Shown: in pieces, positions 1 to 11,794 of the stretch
Position numbering within the stretch: position 1 is the stretch's first letter
How the letters are laid out: the number at the start of each line of letters is the position of its first letter
Assembly: GCF_002607735.1 (NCBI RefSeq)
Contig: NZ_NBVR01000020.1
Span: forward strand, 124,001-188,000
Length of the DNA stretch: 64,000 nucleotides
Source: Proteus alimentorum
GTDB lineage: Bacteria; Pseudomonadota; Gammaproteobacteria; Enterobacterales; Enterobacteriaceae
Direction of reading: 5' to 3'
Program-made: the position numbers and the translations under genes
The notes under the pieces: generated by a model
Database searches by the model: none
What the model saw: the letters and a program-made list of their open reading frames with translations, nothing else
What the model was told of the DNA's origin: nothing

Positions 1-1799
1 TATTGACGTAATTCATCACGATACGCATCTAAAGGCAGAGGTTGATAGAGAGAATTAGGATCAAGTAATTCATCTAACAATAGAGGGTGAAGCGCGAGTT
101 GTTCAGCGATCATCGGAGATGCTGCACAGAGTCGTATGACATGCGTTAAAACTTCATCCGACTCTTGCATTAACTCTAAATACGTTGTGCGACTCACAAT
201 GCTTAATAGCAAAGGCGTCACACGTTGTAGTGTTACTAGGGTTTGAGGCTGCTGGCAAATTTTAGCCAATAGTTTTGGCATTAAGGCATCAAGAACATCG
301 CGTCCTCTCGGCCCAATTGTTCGCTTGCCAATATCTTGGCGAAAATTCTGTAACGTCTGATTTATCGCTTCGAGCACTTCAATGGTTAATGTCTCATGAA
401 ATAATGGCGACGTTTCAGGCAAGCGACCAAGCAACCAAAGACGCTTAAATTCAGAGATATCGTCTTCATCATCGTTCTCGTCTTCTTCACCAATTAACTG
501 TGTGAAAATCACGGAAACAGCCTGCATCTTATGGTTAATTTCTTGATAAAGTGTTTCCCAATCATCAAATCCCATTGCAAAAGTTAATCGAACTTTATCT
601 TCTTCACTTTCAGGTAAGGTTTGGGTTTGTTGATCGCCAATAGATTGCAGTAAATTTTCTAATCGACGAAGGAAAAGATAGCTTTCTGTCAGTTGAGTGG
701 TTTCTTGTGAGGTTAACAACCCAAGTTTGGTGATGGCATTAAGCACGGTTAACAATGAATTACTTTGTAACTCTGGCTCTCTTCCTCCACGAATTAGCTG
801 GAAAACCTGAGTAATAAATTCGATTTCACGAATACCACCAGAGCCTAATTTTATATTATCAATCATGCCACGACGACGAACTTCACGACTTATCATGGAT
901 TTCATATTTCTAAGTGATTGAATAACACTAAAATCAATATAACGACGATAAACAAAAGGACGCAACATTTGCCGTAAAACTTGGCAATACTCTTTCTTTT
1001 CTGCACCTAAGACACGCGCTTTGATCATCGCGTAGCGTTCCCAATCACGCCCTTGCTCTTGATAATAATCTTCCAGTGCGGCAAAGCTCATGACTAAAGG
1101 TCCACTTTCACCAAAAGGGCGTAATCGCATATCAACACGATAGACAAAACCATCAATGGTATGCTGATCCAGCGCCTTAATCAGCTTTTGACCTAAACGA
1201 GTAAAAAACTGTGCATTATCTAATTCTCGGCGTCCACCTTGGGTAAACCCATTTTCAGGATAGGCAAAAATCAAGTCGATATCAGAAGAAAAGTTAAGCT
1301 CAAACCCACCTAACTTTCCCATTCCTAAAATCAGTAATGGCTGAGGTTTTCCCTCATTATCACAAGGCGTTCCCCATTGTTGGCAACATTGTTGATAAAG
1401 CGTATCTCTTGCGACACAAATTAATGTTTCAGCCAATACGCTCAAATGTTTTAGCGCACAAGGAATATCGACTAATTGAAAAAATTGTAGCCATGCAATG
1501 CGCACTAATTGTTGATGACGAAATTGGCGTAAAATCCGCATCACATCATCTTCATTTTTAATATTGGCTAATTTTGCTGTTAATTGAGACTCATAACTTT
1601 GCCATTCCACACTGGTGGGGGGATTTTGCCTGATATCAGTCAACCATTGAGGATTAACACGTAAATGCTCTGTTGCAAAAGGGCTAAACGCAAAAAACTG
1701 TTGTTCAGATCCACTAAAAGGCGCTAACGCATTTAATTGAGAAGAGAACCCACACTGTGCTTTATTCCACAATTGTTGAAATACACCGATAACAGACAT
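1..1799 (-). CDS. glnE: Bifunctional glutamine synthetase adenylyltransferase/deadenylase, 5' part only
   Basis: About 599 N-terminal residues are present; the gene runs off the left edge. GlnE adds and removes AMP on glutamine synthetase in response to PII and glutamine. The reading frame opens with [15 protein letters not shown] at position 1799 and stays open to base 1. The nucleotidyltransferase signature GMGKLGG-ELN-SSDIDLI lies at about residues 157-175 and belongs to the N-terminal deadenylase half; the C-terminal adenylylation half is outside the window. It starts 27 bases after the ygiF stop on the same strand, the ygiF-glnE order found in E. coli, so the two are probably co-transcribed. 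Confidence 0.95.
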   Translation of the reverse strand, partial: MSVIGVFQQLWNKAQCGFSSQLNALAPFSGSEQQFFAFSPFATEHLRVNPQWLTDIRQNPPTSVEWQSYESQLTAKLANIKNEDDVMRILRQFRHQQLVRIAWLQFFQLVDIPCALKHLSVLAETLICVARDTLYQQCCQQWGTPCDNEGKPQPLLILGMGKLGGFELNFSSDIDLIFAYPENGFTQGGRRELDNAQFFTRLGQKLIKALDQHTIDGFVYRVDMRLRPFGESGPLVMSFAALEDYYQEQGRDWERYAMIKARVLGAEKKEYCQVLRQMLRPFVYRRYIDFSVIQSLRNMKSMISREVRRRGMIDNIKLGSGGIREIEFITQVFQLIRGGREPELQSNSLLTVLNAITKLGLLTSQETTQLTESYLFLRRLENLLQSIGDQQTQTLPESEEDKVRLTFAMGFDDWETLYQEINHKMQAVSVIFTQLIGEEDENDDEDDISEFKRLWLLGRLPETSPLFHETLTIEVLEAINQTLQNFRQDIGKRTIGPRGRDVLDALMPKLLAKICQQPQTLVTLQRVTPLLLSIVSRTTYLELMQESDEVLTHVIRLCAASPMIAEQLALHPLLLDELLDPNSLYQPLPLDAYRDELRQ

Positions 1800-1825
1800 A
1801 AATAGACTCTCAAGTTGTCAGAAAA

Positions 1826-2749
1826 TTAAGCAATAGATAGTAACCACGCCATAGAAGATAACTTAAAGTTCAACCATAAAACATGATAATAATCGGTTGC
1901 TGTTGTAAATGTTAACGGCGAAATCGCGTTGAGTGATTGTTCCATAGACTCAGGTAAATCAGACTGTTTTTTGCACCAATCTGAAAATAACGCCAACATA
2001 GCTGGCATGGTAATAGTTGGTGGTGTTGGATTAGCAAAAATGGCTTCTTCTAATGCTTGTATTGCACTTAACCATTTTGTGAGTTGTTGAGCGGTTGTAT
2101 CACTAGGAGAAAGATTGACCACACTTAGCGATAAAGCGGGTTTCTCTTTCGCCAAATAATAGCCACGAGCCGCTTTACTGCGAGAAGCAAGACGCAATCC
2201 ACCTTTTTCACCTAAATAAGTCGCTAATGCGATAACATCTGATACATGACCTTTTTTGAGTTCTAACTCGAACTCTTCAATCGGCAACTCATATTGATGA
2301 GTGCGAATAGCCCCTTTATCTAACACCACTTCAATTTGGCTATCTTGAAAATCCACCAGCCAGATTTCGCGATAAAAATCGGTATTAAACAGCACATCAA
2401 GTTGCGTTTCTAATAGAGTAAGATCGGTATTTTCTGGCCAGATCTCTGCTGGAAAGCGGGCTAAATCTAATTTAGGGTATTCTAATTTCACGTTATATTC
2501 CGGACGTTGATGCAAACCTGCAACGACTTTACCAGCTGTTTTAATTGTCATTTCATAACTTTCATCAACACCACGAATACGCAGCCCCATATCCCAACGA
2601 CGAATTTGATTATCTGTCGTCTCAAAGTAAAGATTAGTCAGCTTTTTGGGTGCAGAGTGCTGATGGGGTAGAGTCAGAATGCGCTGAATAATCTGAGGAA
2701 TAGCGGCAGGTATGGCACTCATTTTGAGTTCGGTTTCTAATTGGCTCAT
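1826..2749 (-). CDS. ygiF: Inorganic triphosphatase, CYTH domain with shortened CHAD region
   Basis: The 307-residue protein begins MSQLETELKMS, carrying the CYTH ExExK signature at the N terminus. CYTH enzymes form a beta-tunnel that hydrolyses inorganic triphosphate with a divalent metal; E. coli YgiF is the family reference. The CYTH domain covers about residues 1-200, with charged tunnel residues such as RIRG, IEEFELELKKG and ASRSKAARGYYLA. The rest resembles only the beginning of a CHAD helical domain: E. coli YgiF is about 430 residues, so roughly 120 C-terminal residues are missing. A GGGAAA ribosome site precedes the ATG. It lies directly upstream of glnE. Confidence 0.88.
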   Translation of the reverse strand: MSQLETELKMSAIPAAIPQIIQRILTLPHQHSAPKKLTNLYFETTDNQIRRWDMGLRIRGVDESYEMTIKTAGKVVAGLHQRPEYNVKLEYPKLDLARFPAEIWPENTDLTLLETQLDVLFNTDFYREIWLVDFQDSQIEVVLDKGAIRTHQYELPIEEFELELKKGHVSDVIALATYLGEKGGLRLASRSKAARGYYLAKEKPALSLSVVNLSPSDTTAQQLTKWLSAIQALEEAIFANPTPPTITMPAMLALFSDWCKKQSDLPESMEQSLNAISPLTFTTATDYYHVLWLNFKLSSMAWLLSIA

Positions 2750-2968
2750 TCTATTTCCCTTAAGTAAATCAATTGATTAGTAAAATATTTAACGCATTTT
2801 CATTTTGCAAGTGATAGCCTAATAACAATAATGAATAAAAGGCAGATTATCCTTATATTCTACCAGTTAAGAGTGTTCTCATTCTGGTTTACTATTTGCT
2901 TACGCAAACTTTACTCTTTAGTATCAGTAAAAATATTCTCTTGTATAGATAAAAAAGTTGAAAACATA

Positions 2969-3589
2969 ATGCGAAAATTACCCTTACTTTTTCTTTCCTT
3001 ACTTGGCTTAGGCATTTCTCTGAGCTCACACGCAGAAACTCGTTATGTTTCCGATGAATTATCCACTTACGTACACAGTGGACCAGGAAATCAGTATCGA
3101 ATTGTTGGCTCTTTAAATTCGGGCTCAACCGTTACTGTACTTTCTCGTAACGCAGCAACGGGTTATGTACAGATTAAAGACGATAAAGATCGTACCGTTT
3201 GGTTACCAGAAAACCAACTCAGTGCCCAACCAAGTATGCGTACTCGCATTCCTGCTATGGAAAAAGAGATCCAAACACTACGTGATAAACTGGCGAATAT
3301 TGACCAGAGCTGGAACCAACGTACCACTGATATGCAAAATAAAGTTTCAAACAGCGATGACATCATCAATGGCTTGAAAAAAGAAAACGAACAAATGAGA
3401 ACAAAGCTCGCTGTCGCAGAGAAAAAACTCGATTTTGCTAATCAACAATTAGATGACAGACAACGCGATATCATCTTACAGTGGTTTATGTATGGCGGTG
3501 GTGTTGCTGGTGCAGGTCTTATTTTTGGTCTGATCCTTCCGCATATTATTCCGCGTCGTCGTAAACGTAATGATCGTTGGATGAACTAA
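2969..3589 (+). CDS. ygiM: SH3b-domain inner-membrane protein, YgiM family
   Basis: The start chosen is the ATG at 2969 ([13 protein letters not shown]), giving 206 residues, the length of E. coli YgiM; the frame is open further upstream but that part is not conserved-looking. A cleavable or anchor-like signal segment (residues 1-22, ending SSHA) leads into a bacterial SH3 domain (about 25-90, [14 protein letters not shown]), then a charged coiled coil (about 95-165), a C-terminal membrane helix (about 172-193) and a basic tail RRRKRND. The layout suggests a periplasmic SH3 domain held to the membrane; the exact role is not established. It is divergent from ygiF and 26 bases upstream of cca. 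Confidence 0.9.
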   Translation: MRKLPLLFLSLLGLGISLSSHAETRYVSDELSTYVHSGPGNQYRIVGSLNSGSTVTVLSRNAATGYVQIKDDKDRTVWLPENQLSAQPSMRTRIPAMEKEIQTLRDKLANIDQSWNQRTTDMQNKVSNSDDIINGLKKENEQMRTKLAVAEKKLDFANQQLDDRQRDIILQWFMYGGGVAGAGLIFGLILPHIIPRRRKRNDRWMN

Positions 3590-3615
3590 TATCCAATCAA
3601 AGGAACAGTGATCCC

Positions 3616-4854
3616 GTGAATATATACCTTGTTGGTGGCGCTGTGCGCGATCAATTATTACAGATGCCAGTCAAAGACAGAGATTGGGTTGTTGTCGGTG
3701 CAACACCTGAAATACTGTTACAACAAGGCTATCAACAAGTAGGCAAAGATTTTCCTGTTTTTCTTCATCCAGATACTCATGAAGAATATGCCCTTGCACG
3801 TACGGAACGAAAATCAGGCTCAGGTTACACGGGTTTCACTTGTTATGCAGCACCGGATGTCACGTTAGAAGACGATCTCGCTCGTCGTGATCTCACCATT
3901 AATGCCATTGCTTATTCTGCTGATGGTCAATATGTCGATCCTTACCATGGCATAGATGACATCAATGCGAGACAACTTCGCCATGTTTCTGAAGCGTTTT
4001 CAGAAGATCCTTTAAGAGTTTTGCGGGTTGCTCGTTTTGCTGCACGGTTTGCGCCTTTGGGATTTAATGTTGCGCCTGAAACACTGCAATTAATGAAGAC
4101 GATGGCACAAAGTGGTGAGTTAAATGCACTAACGGCTGAGCGTGTTTGGAAAGAGACTGAAAAAGCCCTTGAAAGTCCCGCGCCCCAAGTCTATTTTGAC
4201 GTTTTACGTCAATGTGGTGCTTTAAGCGTTCTTTTTCCTGAAATTGATGCGTTATTTGGTGTGCCTGCTCCTGAAAAATGGCACCCAGAAATCGATACGG
4301 GTATTCACACCATGATGGTGCTTAATATCGCCAGTCAATTAACTGACGATATTGCCGTGCGCTTCAGTGCCTTATGCCATGATTTGGGAAAAGGATTAAC
4401 ACCGCCTGAAAATTGGCCTCATCACCATGGTCATGGTCCTGCGGGTGTTCCTTTAGTTGAAGCCTTGTGCCAACGTTATCGTATTCCTAATCATATCCGT
4501 GATTTGGCTCGCTTAACGGCAAGATTTCATGACCATATCCATCGTATTGATAGAATGCGCCCTTCTAAAATAATCCGCTTATTTGATGCTATTGATGCAT
4601 GGCGAAAACCCGAACGCGTTGAACAATTAGCGATGGTGAGTGAAGCCGACGCCAGAGGACGCAAAGGAGCAGAAAATCTTGTCTATCCACAACGCGTGTT
4701 TCTTTGCCAAGCTTTTGCTGTTGCAAATAATGTGGATATTAAGCCAATCATTGAAAGTGGATTAAAAGGAAGTGCAATACGAAATGCGCTAACCAAACAA
4801 CGAGAAGTCGCGATTATAAAGTGGAAATCGCGACTTAATCAGGATCCGCGCTAA
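3616..4854 (+). CDS. cca: CCA-adding tRNA nucleotidyltransferase with HD domain
   Basis: Cca adds or repairs the 3' CCA of tRNAs using CTP and ATP. The true start is the GTG at 3616 ([12 protein letters not shown]), preceded by AAAGGAAC about 10 bases upstream; this gives 412 residues, exactly the E. coli length. An in-frame ATG at 3577 would overlap ygiM and break the conserved N terminus. The nucleotidyltransferase signature GGAVRD is at residues 7-12 and the metal-binding DxD follows in KDRDWVVVG. The HD phosphohydrolase motif (ALCHDLGKG) lies near residue 255, as in gamma-proteobacterial Cca, which also has phosphatase activity. Confidence 0.97.
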   Translation: MNIYLVGGAVRDQLLQMPVKDRDWVVVGATPEILLQQGYQQVGKDFPVFLHPDTHEEYALARTERKSGSGYTGFTCYAAPDVTLEDDLARRDLTINAIAYSADGQYVDPYHGIDDINARQLRHVSEAFSEDPLRVLRVARFAARFAPLGFNVAPETLQLMKTMAQSGELNALTAERVWKETEKALESPAPQVYFDVLRQCGALSVLFPEIDALFGVPAPEKWHPEIDTGIHTMMVLNIASQLTDDIAVRFSALCHDLGKGLTPPENWPHHHGHGPAGVPLVEALCQRYRIPNHIRDLARLTARFHDHIHRIDRMRPSKIIRLFDAIDAWRKPERVEQLAMVSEADARGRKGAENLVYPQRVFLCQAFAVANNVDIKPIIESGLKGSAIRNALTKQREVAIIKWKSRLNQDPR

Positions 4855-5205
4855 TTAAGCTTTACGCTCAATAATCACACCAACATTTGTGGCTTGCGCA
4901 ACAGCCCCAGGTTTCGCTAATTTAATTTTTACTCTAGGCACAGCAAATTGCGTTATTAATAGCTGTGCCACTTCTTCAGCAACTCGTTCAACTAATTCAA
5001 AACGTCGAGTCTCAACATAGTCAATAATTGCATTGCTTACACTAGCATAATCTAAACAATGAACCACATCATCGGTTTGGGATGCGCGTTTGTTATCCCA
5101 TTCCATTTCGATATCGAACACTAGTTTTTGTTTTATGGTTTTTTCCCAATCATAAACACCGATTGTGGTTATTACTGATAATTGCTCAATAAATACGATA
5201 TCCAT
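4855..5205 (-). CDS. folB: Dihydroneopterin aldolase
   Basis: FolB converts 7,8-dihydroneopterin to 6-hydroxymethyl-dihydropterin and glycolaldehyde in folate synthesis. The start at 5205 (MDIVFIEQLSVITTIGVYDWE) matches the E. coli N terminus and gives 116 residues; an in-frame ATG nine codons upstream is less likely. The TTIGVYDWE segment and the C-terminal VKIKLAKPGAV segment line the pterin site in the family. The gene is convergent with cca with no gap between stop codons, and divergent from plsY across about 100 bases. Confidence 0.95.
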   Translation of the reverse strand: MDIVFIEQLSVITTIGVYDWEKTIKQKLVFDIEMEWDNKRASQTDDVVHCLDYASVSNAIIDYVETRRFELVERVAEEVAQLLITQFAVPRVKIKLAKPGAVAQATNVGVIIERKA

Positions 5206-5308
5206 CACGTCATCTCTTATTTTTCTGCTCATCGGATACCACTTCCGATGAAATATGCGTATTATCCATACATGCCTAACGAACTTACATCAACATTGGA
5301 GAATACAA

Positions 5309-5965
5309 ATGAGTGCTAACGCACTTGGAATGATCATCTTCGCCTATTTGTGCGGCTCAATCTCCAGCGCGATATTGATTTGCCGACTGGCAAGACTCCC
5401 TGATCCAAGAAAATTTGGCTCTGGCAATCCCGGAGCGACCAACGTCCTACGTATTGGTGGAAAAGCAGCCGCAGCGGCAGTACTTATTTGTGACGTCCTA
5501 AAAGGGATGATCCCTGTTTGGCTCGCCTACTACTTAAATGTGCCTCCTTTTTACCTCGGCATTGTGGCAATTGCAGCTTGCCTTGGGCATATCTACCCTG
5601 TTTTCTTCCACTTTAAAGGCGGAAAAGGCGTCGCCACTGCATTTGGTGCTATTGCTGCCATTGGTTGGGACTTAAGTGGACTTATCGCAGGAACGTGGTT
5701 ACTCACCGTTTTACTGAGTGGCTATTCATCGCTTGGTGCAATTATCAGCGCACTGCTTGCCCCTTTCTATGTTTGGTGGTTTAAACCCGAATTCACTTAT
5801 CCCGTTGCTTTATTATCATGTCTGGTACTTTACCGTCATCACGACAATATTCAACGTTTATGGCGTGGTCAAGAGAGCCGTATCTGGCATAAGTTAAAGA
5901 AAAAGACTGAAAAAACAGAAAAAGAGATCATTCAAGAAGCGAAAGAGCAAGAAAAAGAAGATTAA
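5309..5965 (+). CDS. plsY: Glycerol-3-phosphate acyltransferase PlsY
   Basis: PlsY acylates glycerol-3-phosphate with acyl-phosphate, the first step of phosphatidic acid synthesis, in the inner membrane. The start at 5309 ([16 protein letters not shown]) follows a TGGAGA ribosome site and gives 218 residues; the frame is open from 5255 but without support. The three family motifs are visible: [12 protein letters not shown] near residue 37, the KGGKGVAT loop near 107, and the [12 protein letters not shown] region. About five hydrophobic helices are separated by these loops. The C terminus is a highly charged Lys/Glu tail. A terminator follows. Confidence 0.95.
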   Translation: MSANALGMIIFAYLCGSISSAILICRLARLPDPRKFGSGNPGATNVLRIGGKAAAAAVLICDVLKGMIPVWLAYYLNVPPFYLGIVAIAACLGHIYPVFFHFKGGKGVATAFGAIAAIGWDLSGLIAGTWLLTVLLSGYSSLGAIISALLAPFYVWWFKPEFTYPVALLSCLVLYRHHDNIQRLWRGQESRIWHKLKKKTEKTEKEIIQEAKEQEKED

Positions 5966-5996
5966 TCTCACTCAGCCTTAAAGCTAGAATGGACAA

Positions 5997-6026
5997 AAAA
6001 GCCACTTTTCAGTGGCTTTTCTTTTA
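5997..6026. terminator. Bidirectional terminator between plsY and tsaD
   Basis: A hairpin with arms AAAAGCCACT and AGTGGCTTTT and a TTTC loop is flanked by an A tract on the left and T-rich DNA on the right. It can end both the rightward plsY and the leftward tsaD transcript. Confidence 0.85.
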
Positions 6027-6034
6027 TTGACGCG

Positions 6035-7057
6035 TTATTGATTTTCAAGGGCTGGCAACTCAGCTAAAGGCCAACGAGGTCTTACGGTCACACTTAACGG
6101 ACCTTCTGTACCACCTTTAAAGCGGATCATTCCCGCTAGTGCAATCATTGCGCCATTATCAGTACACAATTCAGGGCGCGCATAAAAAACTTCGCCGCCT
6201 AATTGCGTCATTACAGTTTCCATTTTTGCACGCAATGTACGATTAGCACTGACCCCCCCCGCCATCACTAAACGTTTAAAGCCTGTTTGTTCTAAAGCTC
6301 TACGACATTTTATCGCAAGCGTATCAACAACCGCATCTTCAAATGCCCGTGCAATATCAGCGCGAGTTTGGTCTGAATCATCATTTTGACGAATAGTATT
6401 AGCTGCAAAGGTTTTTAAACCCGAGAAACTAAAATCAAGTCCCGGTCTGTCTGTCATTGGACGAGGAAAGACAAAGCGACCTTCTGTGCCTTGTTGCGCC
6501 ATTTTCGATAATACAGGGCCACCGGGGTAATCTAATCCCAACAGTTTTGCCGTTTTATCAAAAGCTTCACCAGCGGCATCATCAATAGATTCACCGAGTA
6601 AAGTGTATTCACCAATGCCTGTCACACTAATTAATTGTGTATGACCACCTGAAACCAGAAGTGCCACAAATGGAAACTCAGGTGTTTTCTCTTCAAGCAT
6701 TGGTGCCAATAAATGGCCTTCCATATGATGAACCGGAATAGCGGGAACATCCCACGCAAACGCTAATGAGCGCCCAATGGTTGCTCCTACAAGTAACGCG
6801 CCAACAAGGCCGGGACCCGCAGTATAAGCAACCGCATCAATATCTTTTGCCGTAAGATTTGCTTCTTTCAGTGCCGCTTGAATAAGAGGGACTGTTTTAC
6901 GGATATGATCCCGTGAAGCAAGCTCAGGAACGACCCCACCATAATCGGCGTGCAGTTTAATTTGGCTATAAAGTTGATTCGCTAATAGACCGGCTTTATC
7001 ATCGTAAATTGCGATACCGGTTTCATCGCAAGATGTTTCAATACCTAAAACTCGCAT
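6035..7057 (-). CDS. tsaD: tRNA threonylcarbamoyladenosine synthesis protein TsaD
   Basis: TsaD, with TsaB and TsaE, transfers the threonylcarbamoyl group to A37 of ANN-decoding tRNAs. The 340-residue protein starts [14 protein letters not shown], the ASKHA-fold phosphate-binding motif. The metal-binding HxxxH motif is in VHHMEGHL near residue 111, and the nucleotide motif VSGGHT lies near 135. The late [10 protein letters not shown] segment and the C-terminal DNGAMIA motif are also present. It is divergent from rpsU, the usual enterobacterial order. Confidence 0.97.
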   Translation of the reverse strand: MRVLGIETSCDETGIAIYDDKAGLLANQLYSQIKLHADYGGVVPELASRDHIRKTVPLIQAALKEANLTAKDIDAVAYTAGPGLVGALLVGATIGRSLAFAWDVPAIPVHHMEGHLLAPMLEEKTPEFPFVALLVSGGHTQLISVTGIGEYTLLGESIDDAAGEAFDKTAKLLGLDYPGGPVLSKMAQQGTEGRFVFPRPMTDRPGLDFSFSGLKTFAANTIRQNDDSDQTRADIARAFEDAVVDTLAIKCRRALEQTGFKRLVMAGGVSANRTLRAKMETVMTQLGGEVFYARPELCTDNGAMIALAGMIRFKGGTEGPLSVTVRPRWPLAELPALENQ

Positions 7058-7615
<558 letters not shown>

Positions 7616-7619
7616 TATT

Positions 7620-7637
7620 TTGCGGCTTATACCGCAA
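7620..7637 (+). terminator. Weak intercistronic hairpin rpsU-dnaG
   Basis: TTGCGG and CCGCAA flank a six-base loop just after rpsU. It lacks a T run, so it may act as a weak attenuator or an RNA-end stabiliser. E. coli has a terminator at this place, used to make more S21 than primase. Confidence 0.4.
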
Positions 7638-7727
7638 CGTATGCAGACACTGTAGTCGCAGTTAAAGGCCGTGCTTTCTTCTGAGAGCGCGGCTTATTCT
7701 CGTTCAACAACAGGCGTAAAAGGGCTT

Positions 7728-9476
7728 ATGGCTGGACGAATTCCACGTTCATTTATCAATGATTTGCTAGCTCGAACCGATATCATCGATCTTATCGACG
7801 CTCGCGTGCCGTTAAAAAAACAAGGCAAAAATCATTCAGCGTGTTGTCCGTTTCATAATGAAAAAACGCCCTCTTTCACAGTAAATAGCGACAAACAGTT
7901 TTACCACTGTTTTGGTTGTGGTGCGCATGGCAATGCTATTGATTTTTTAATGAATTACGACAGGCTTGATTTTGTTGAAACCATTGAAGAGTTAGCAGCA
8001 ATGCATGGGTTAGAAGTTCCTTATGAATCAGGAACCGGCAGTAGCCCCATTGAACGACATATAAGACAAAATCTCTATCAAGTGATGGAGAAGTTGAATC
8101 AGTATTATAGCAGCGCTCTCAATAAACCTGATGCACAGGATGCAAGAAACTACCTTGCGCATCGTGGGCTTAGTGAAGATATTATTACCCGTTTTTCTAT
8201 TGGATTTGTACCAACAGGTTGGGATAACGCCCTAAAACGTTTTGGTCAAAGTGCCGATAATAAAGCCTTACTTCTTGAAGCGGGTATGGTAATAACTAAC
8301 GATAATGGTCGCACTTATGATCGTTTTCGCCAACGAGTCATGTTTCCTATCCGAGATAGACGTGGCCGTGTTATTGCCTTTGGTGGGCGTGTTTTAGGTG
8401 ATGATTTACCTAAATACTTAAACTCACCAGAAACAGAGATATTCCATAAGGGACGTCAGCTTTACGGACTTTATGAAGCGCAACAATCTAATAATAACGT
8501 CACAAAGCTATTAGTTGTTGAAGGTTATATGGATGTTGTGGCATTAGCGCAGTTTGGTATTGATTATGCCGTTGCCTCATTAGGAACCTCCACCACAGCA
8601 GAACATATCCAGTTGCTCTTTCGGACAACGGATAACATTATTTGCTGCTATGATGGAGATAGAGCTGGGCGTGATGCCGCATGGCGAGCATTAGAAACCG
8701 CCCTTCCTTTTTTAAATGATGGACGCTCTTTACGTTTTATGTTTTTACCCGAAGGTGATGATCCCGATTCATTGGTTCGTCGTGAAGGTAAAGAAGCTTT
8801 TGAAAAACGTATGGAACAAGCACATTCATTATCAGAATTTTTATTTGATTCACTCGTTCCTCAAGTGGATCTGAGTACTCAAGAAGGCAATGGTAAGCTA
8901 TATAGTTTAGCCAGACCATTAATAGATAAGATCCCAAGTGAAACTTTACGTCTATATTTATTAAGAGAGCTTGGAAGCTTAACGGGAAATCCCGATATTG
9001 AGCAGATGGATCGTTTATTTGGTAGAACAGCGGTTAATCACGAATTATCGTATCAACCGATAAAATTACGCACAACACCAATGCGTATATTGATTGCCCT
9101 ATTGATACAAAATCCGGAGTTCTCTAAATTAGTGCCCCCTCTCGAGGGATTAAGTACAGAAAAAATTGCAGGTCTATCACTTTTTATTGAATTAGTTTCT
9201 GTTTGCCAAGCACAACCAGGTCTGAATACAGGACAGATTATCGAACTCTATAGAGAGAATAAATTCGGTAAACAGCTTGAAAAATTGGCAATGTGGAACG
9301 ATATAGATATAGATGAGATTGCAGAGAAAACCTTTACAGACACGTTAGATCATCTTTTTTTAACCGCAATGGACGAACGTTTAAACACGCTTATTGCGAA
9401 AGAGAGAACAGAAGGTCTAACGCAAGATGAACGCGAAGAAGTCCAATTGATAATACAGGCACGCGTTAAAAAGTAA
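7728..9476 (+). CDS. dnaG: DNA primase
   Basis: DnaG makes RNA primers at the replication fork. The start at 7728 (MAGRIPRSFINDLLAR) after AAAAGGGCTT gives 582 residues, against 581 in E. coli; the frame is open upstream to 7671 but that part is not conserved. The zinc-binding CHC2 domain has CCPFHNEKTPSF and CFGCGAHG (residues 40-65). The TOPRIM domain follows, with VVEGYMDVVAL and the DGDRAGRDAA metal motif (about 263-315). The C-terminal helicase-binding domain ends in QARVKK. It lies between rpsU and rpoD. Confidence 0.98.
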   Translation: MAGRIPRSFINDLLARTDIIDLIDARVPLKKQGKNHSACCPFHNEKTPSFTVNSDKQFYHCFGCGAHGNAIDFLMNYDRLDFVETIEELAAMHGLEVPYESGTGSSPIERHIRQNLYQVMEKLNQYYSSALNKPDAQDARNYLAHRGLSEDIITRFSIGFVPTGWDNALKRFGQSADNKALLLEAGMVITNDNGRTYDRFRQRVMFPIRDRRGRVIAFGGRVLGDDLPKYLNSPETEIFHKGRQLYGLYEAQQSNNNVTKLLVVEGYMDVVALAQFGIDYAVASLGTSTTAEHIQLLFRTTDNIICCYDGDRAGRDAAWRALETALPFLNDGRSLRFMFLPEGDDPDSLVRREGKEAFEKRMEQAHSLSEFLFDSLVPQVDLSTQEGNGKLYSLARPLIDKIPSETLRLYLLRELGSLTGNPDIEQMDRLFGRTAVNHELSYQPIKLRTTPMRILIALLIQNPEFSKLVPPLEGLSTEKIAGLSLFIELVSVCQAQPGLNTGQIIELYRENKFGKQLEKLAMWNDIDIDEIAEKTFTDTLDHLFLTAMDERLNTLIAKERTEGLTQDEREEVQLIIQARVKK

Positions 9477-9519
9477 ACACAGAATTAAGATTAAAAACAC
9501 GGCTTAATTGCCGCTATCG

Positions 9520-9566
9520 GTAGGTACTAAAAACCTACATTTGCTACGCTGAGGGGACCGTAGCAA
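9520..9566 (+). promoter_or_regulatory. Two hairpins in the dnaG-rpoD gap
   Basis: GTAGGT-N7-ACCTAC (9520-9538) and TTGCTACG-N10-CGTAGCAA (9541-9566) form two consecutive stem-loops about 100 bases before rpoD. In E. coli the dnaG-rpoD junction is an RNA processing site that destabilises the dnaG message; these stems may serve the same purpose. Neither has a T run. Confidence 0.5.
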
Positions 9567-9662
9567 TCGACAATGAAAATGCCCCTCCGTAGTTATTGTT
9601 GGCTGAACAGTTATCGCCGACCGACACCAACCCAAATTACTTTGAAGTGTGGATACCGTCTT

Positions 9663-11519
9663 ATGGAGCAAAACCCGCAGTCACAGCTGAAGCTACTTGT
9701 TACTAAAGGTAAGGAGCAAGGCTACCTGACCTATGCTGAGGTCAATGACCATCTGCCGGAAGATATCGTCGATTCAGATCAAATCGAAGACATCATCCAG
9801 ATGATTAACGACATGGGCATTCAGGTTATGGAAGAAGCACCTGACGCCGATGATCTGATGCTGGCAGAAAATTCAAATGACACTGATGATGATGCTGCAG
9901 AAGCCGCAGCTCAGGTACTTTCTAGTGTAGAATCTGAGATTGGCCGTACAACCGACCCTGTGCGTATGTATATGCGCGAAATGGGTACTGTTGAACTGCT
10001 CACCCGGGAAGGTGAAATTGATATCGCAAAACGCATTGAAGATGGTATTAACCAAGTTCAATGTTCTGTTGCAGAATATCCTGAAGCAATTACTTATCTT
10101 CTTGAACAGTACGATCGCGTTGAAGCTGGCGAAGCGCGTCTTTCAGACTTAATTACTGCATTTATTGACCCAAATGCCGAAGAAATGGCAGAAAGCGAAG
10201 ATGTCAATTTAGGCAAAGAAGACGATGAAGTTGCCAACGATGCAGATGACGAAGATGAAGATGAAGACGAAGATGGCGACAATGACAGCGATAGCGATGA
10301 CGATAACAGCATCGATCCTGAATTAGCACGCCAGAAGTTTACTGAGCTTCGTGAGCAATACGAAAAAACTCGCCAAACTATCAAGGCGAAAGGTCGTAAC
10401 CACAAAGATACAGAGCTTGAAATCTTATTGTTATCTGAAATTTTCAAACAGTTCCGTTTAGTACCGAAACAATTTGATTATTTGGTTAACAATATGCGTG
10501 ACATGATGGACCGAGTGCGTGCTCAAGAGCGTCACATCATGCGTCTTTGTGTTGATCAAGTTAAGATGCCAAAGAAAAACTTCATTACGCTGTTTACAGG
10601 TAACGAAACCAATGACACATGGTTCACTGCTGCTCGTGCAATGAACAAACCTTGGTCTGAAAAACTGGCAGGTATTGAAGAAGAAGTACAACGCAGTCTA
10701 CAAAAGCTGCAACAAATCGAAGTTGAAACTGGTCTGACAATCGAACAGGTTAAAGATATTAACCGTCGTATGTCTATCGGTGAAGCAAAAGCACGTCGTG
10801 CGAAAAAAGAGATGGTCGAAGCGAACTTACGTCTCGTTATCTCTATCGCGAAAAAATATACCAACCGTGGCTTACAGTTCCTTGACCTCATTCAGGAAGG
10901 GAATATCGGTCTGATGAAAGCGGTTGATAAATTTGAATACCGTCGTGGTTATAAGTTCTCAACTTATGCAACATGGTGGATCCGTCAGGCAATTACTCGT
11001 TCAATCGCGGATCAGGCGCGTACAATCCGTATCCCTGTTCACATGATCGAAACGATTAATAAACTGAACCGCATCTCTCGTCAAATGTTGCAAGAGATGG
11101 GACGTGAGCCTTCACCAGAAGAGCTGGCAGAACGCATGCTAATGCCTGAAGACAAGATCCGTAAGGTACTGAAAATCGCTAAAGAACCTATCTCCATGGA
11201 AACCCCAATCGGTGACGATGAAGATTCACATTTAGGTGATTTTATCGAGGATACGACTCTCGAATTACCGCTGGATTCTGCAACATCAGAAAGCTTACGT
11301 TCAGCAACTCATGAAGTGTTAGCAGGTTTAACATTACGTGAAGCGAAAGTCCTGCGTATGCGTTTTGGTATCGATATGAATACCGACCATACCTTGGAAG
11401 AAGTGGGTAAACAGTTTGATGTTACCCGTGAACGTATTCGTCAGATTGAAGCAAAGGCACTGCGTAAATTACGCCACCCAAGCCGCTCTGAAGTGTTACG
11501 TAGCTTCCTTGATGAGTAA
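9663..11519 (+). CDS. rpoD: RNA polymerase primary sigma factor sigma-70
   Basis: RpoD directs housekeeping transcription. The start at 9663 ([20 protein letters not shown]) matches E. coli and yields 618 residues (613 in E. coli); the open frame from 9573 is not needed. Region 1.1 occupies about 1-80, followed by a non-conserved insert with a long Asp/Glu stretch near residues 190-215. Region 2 (about 380-450) has [14 protein letters not shown] and [14 protein letters not shown]. Region 4 has the helix-turn-helix [27 protein letters not shown] split across recognition helices. A strong terminator follows. Confidence 0.99.
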   Translation: MEQNPQSQLKLLVTKGKEQGYLTYAEVNDHLPEDIVDSDQIEDIIQMINDMGIQVMEEAPDADDLMLAENSNDTDDDAAEAAAQVLSSVESEIGRTTDPVRMYMREMGTVELLTREGEIDIAKRIEDGINQVQCSVAEYPEAITYLLEQYDRVEAGEARLSDLITAFIDPNAEEMAESEDVNLGKEDDEVANDADDEDEDEDEDGDNDSDSDDDNSIDPELARQKFTELREQYEKTRQTIKAKGRNHKDTELEILLLSEIFKQFRLVPKQFDYLVNNMRDMMDRVRAQERHIMRLCVDQVKMPKKNFITLFTGNETNDTWFTAARAMNKPWSEKLAGIEEEVQRSLQKLQQIEVETGLTIEQVKDINRRMSIGEAKARRAKKEMVEANLRLVISIAKKYTNRGLQFLDLIQEGNIGLMKAVDKFEYRRGYKFSTYATWWIRQAITRSIADQARTIRIPVHMIETINKLNRISRQMLQEMGREPSPEELAERMLMPEDKIRKVLKIAKEPISMETPIGDDEDSHLGDFIEDTTLELPLDSATSESLRSATHEVLAGLTLREAKVLRMRFGIDMNTDHTLEEVGKQFDVTRERIRQIEAKALRKLRHPSRSEVLRSFLDE

Positions 11520-11548
11520 TCAACTTACTTTTCAATAAAAGTTATAAT

Positions 11549-11579
11549 AAACGCCTGTGATATCACAGGCGTTTTTTTA
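11549..11579 (+). terminator. rpoD terminator
   Basis: Perfect arms AAACGCCTGTGA and TCACAGGCGTTT around a TA centre, followed by a run of seven T. This is the end of the rpsU-dnaG-rpoD operon. Confidence 0.93.
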
Positions 11580-11794
11580 TGGGATTTCGACACCGTATCT
11601 ACAATCTATCTAATCTACGATAGATTTCACCTACACATATTTATAAAAAATAGCCTTATTATTTATATTATTGTACCTGTGCGTAACCTTATCTATAAAT
11701 CATTACATTATATTATTGATATTACAGCTATTTTCTGTTTTATTTTTTTATTGTTTAGATTGAACAGAATTTGCGCATACAGTCATTCAAAGGC

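Noticed and set aside
2892..3377. Open frames overlapping ygiM on both strands
   Set aside because: Contained in or opposite a clearly conserved gene.
10094..10447. 117-residue Ser-rich open frame antisense to rpoD
   Set aside because: It mirrors the Asp/Glu stretch of sigma-70 in another frame; composition is a shadow, with no start site support.
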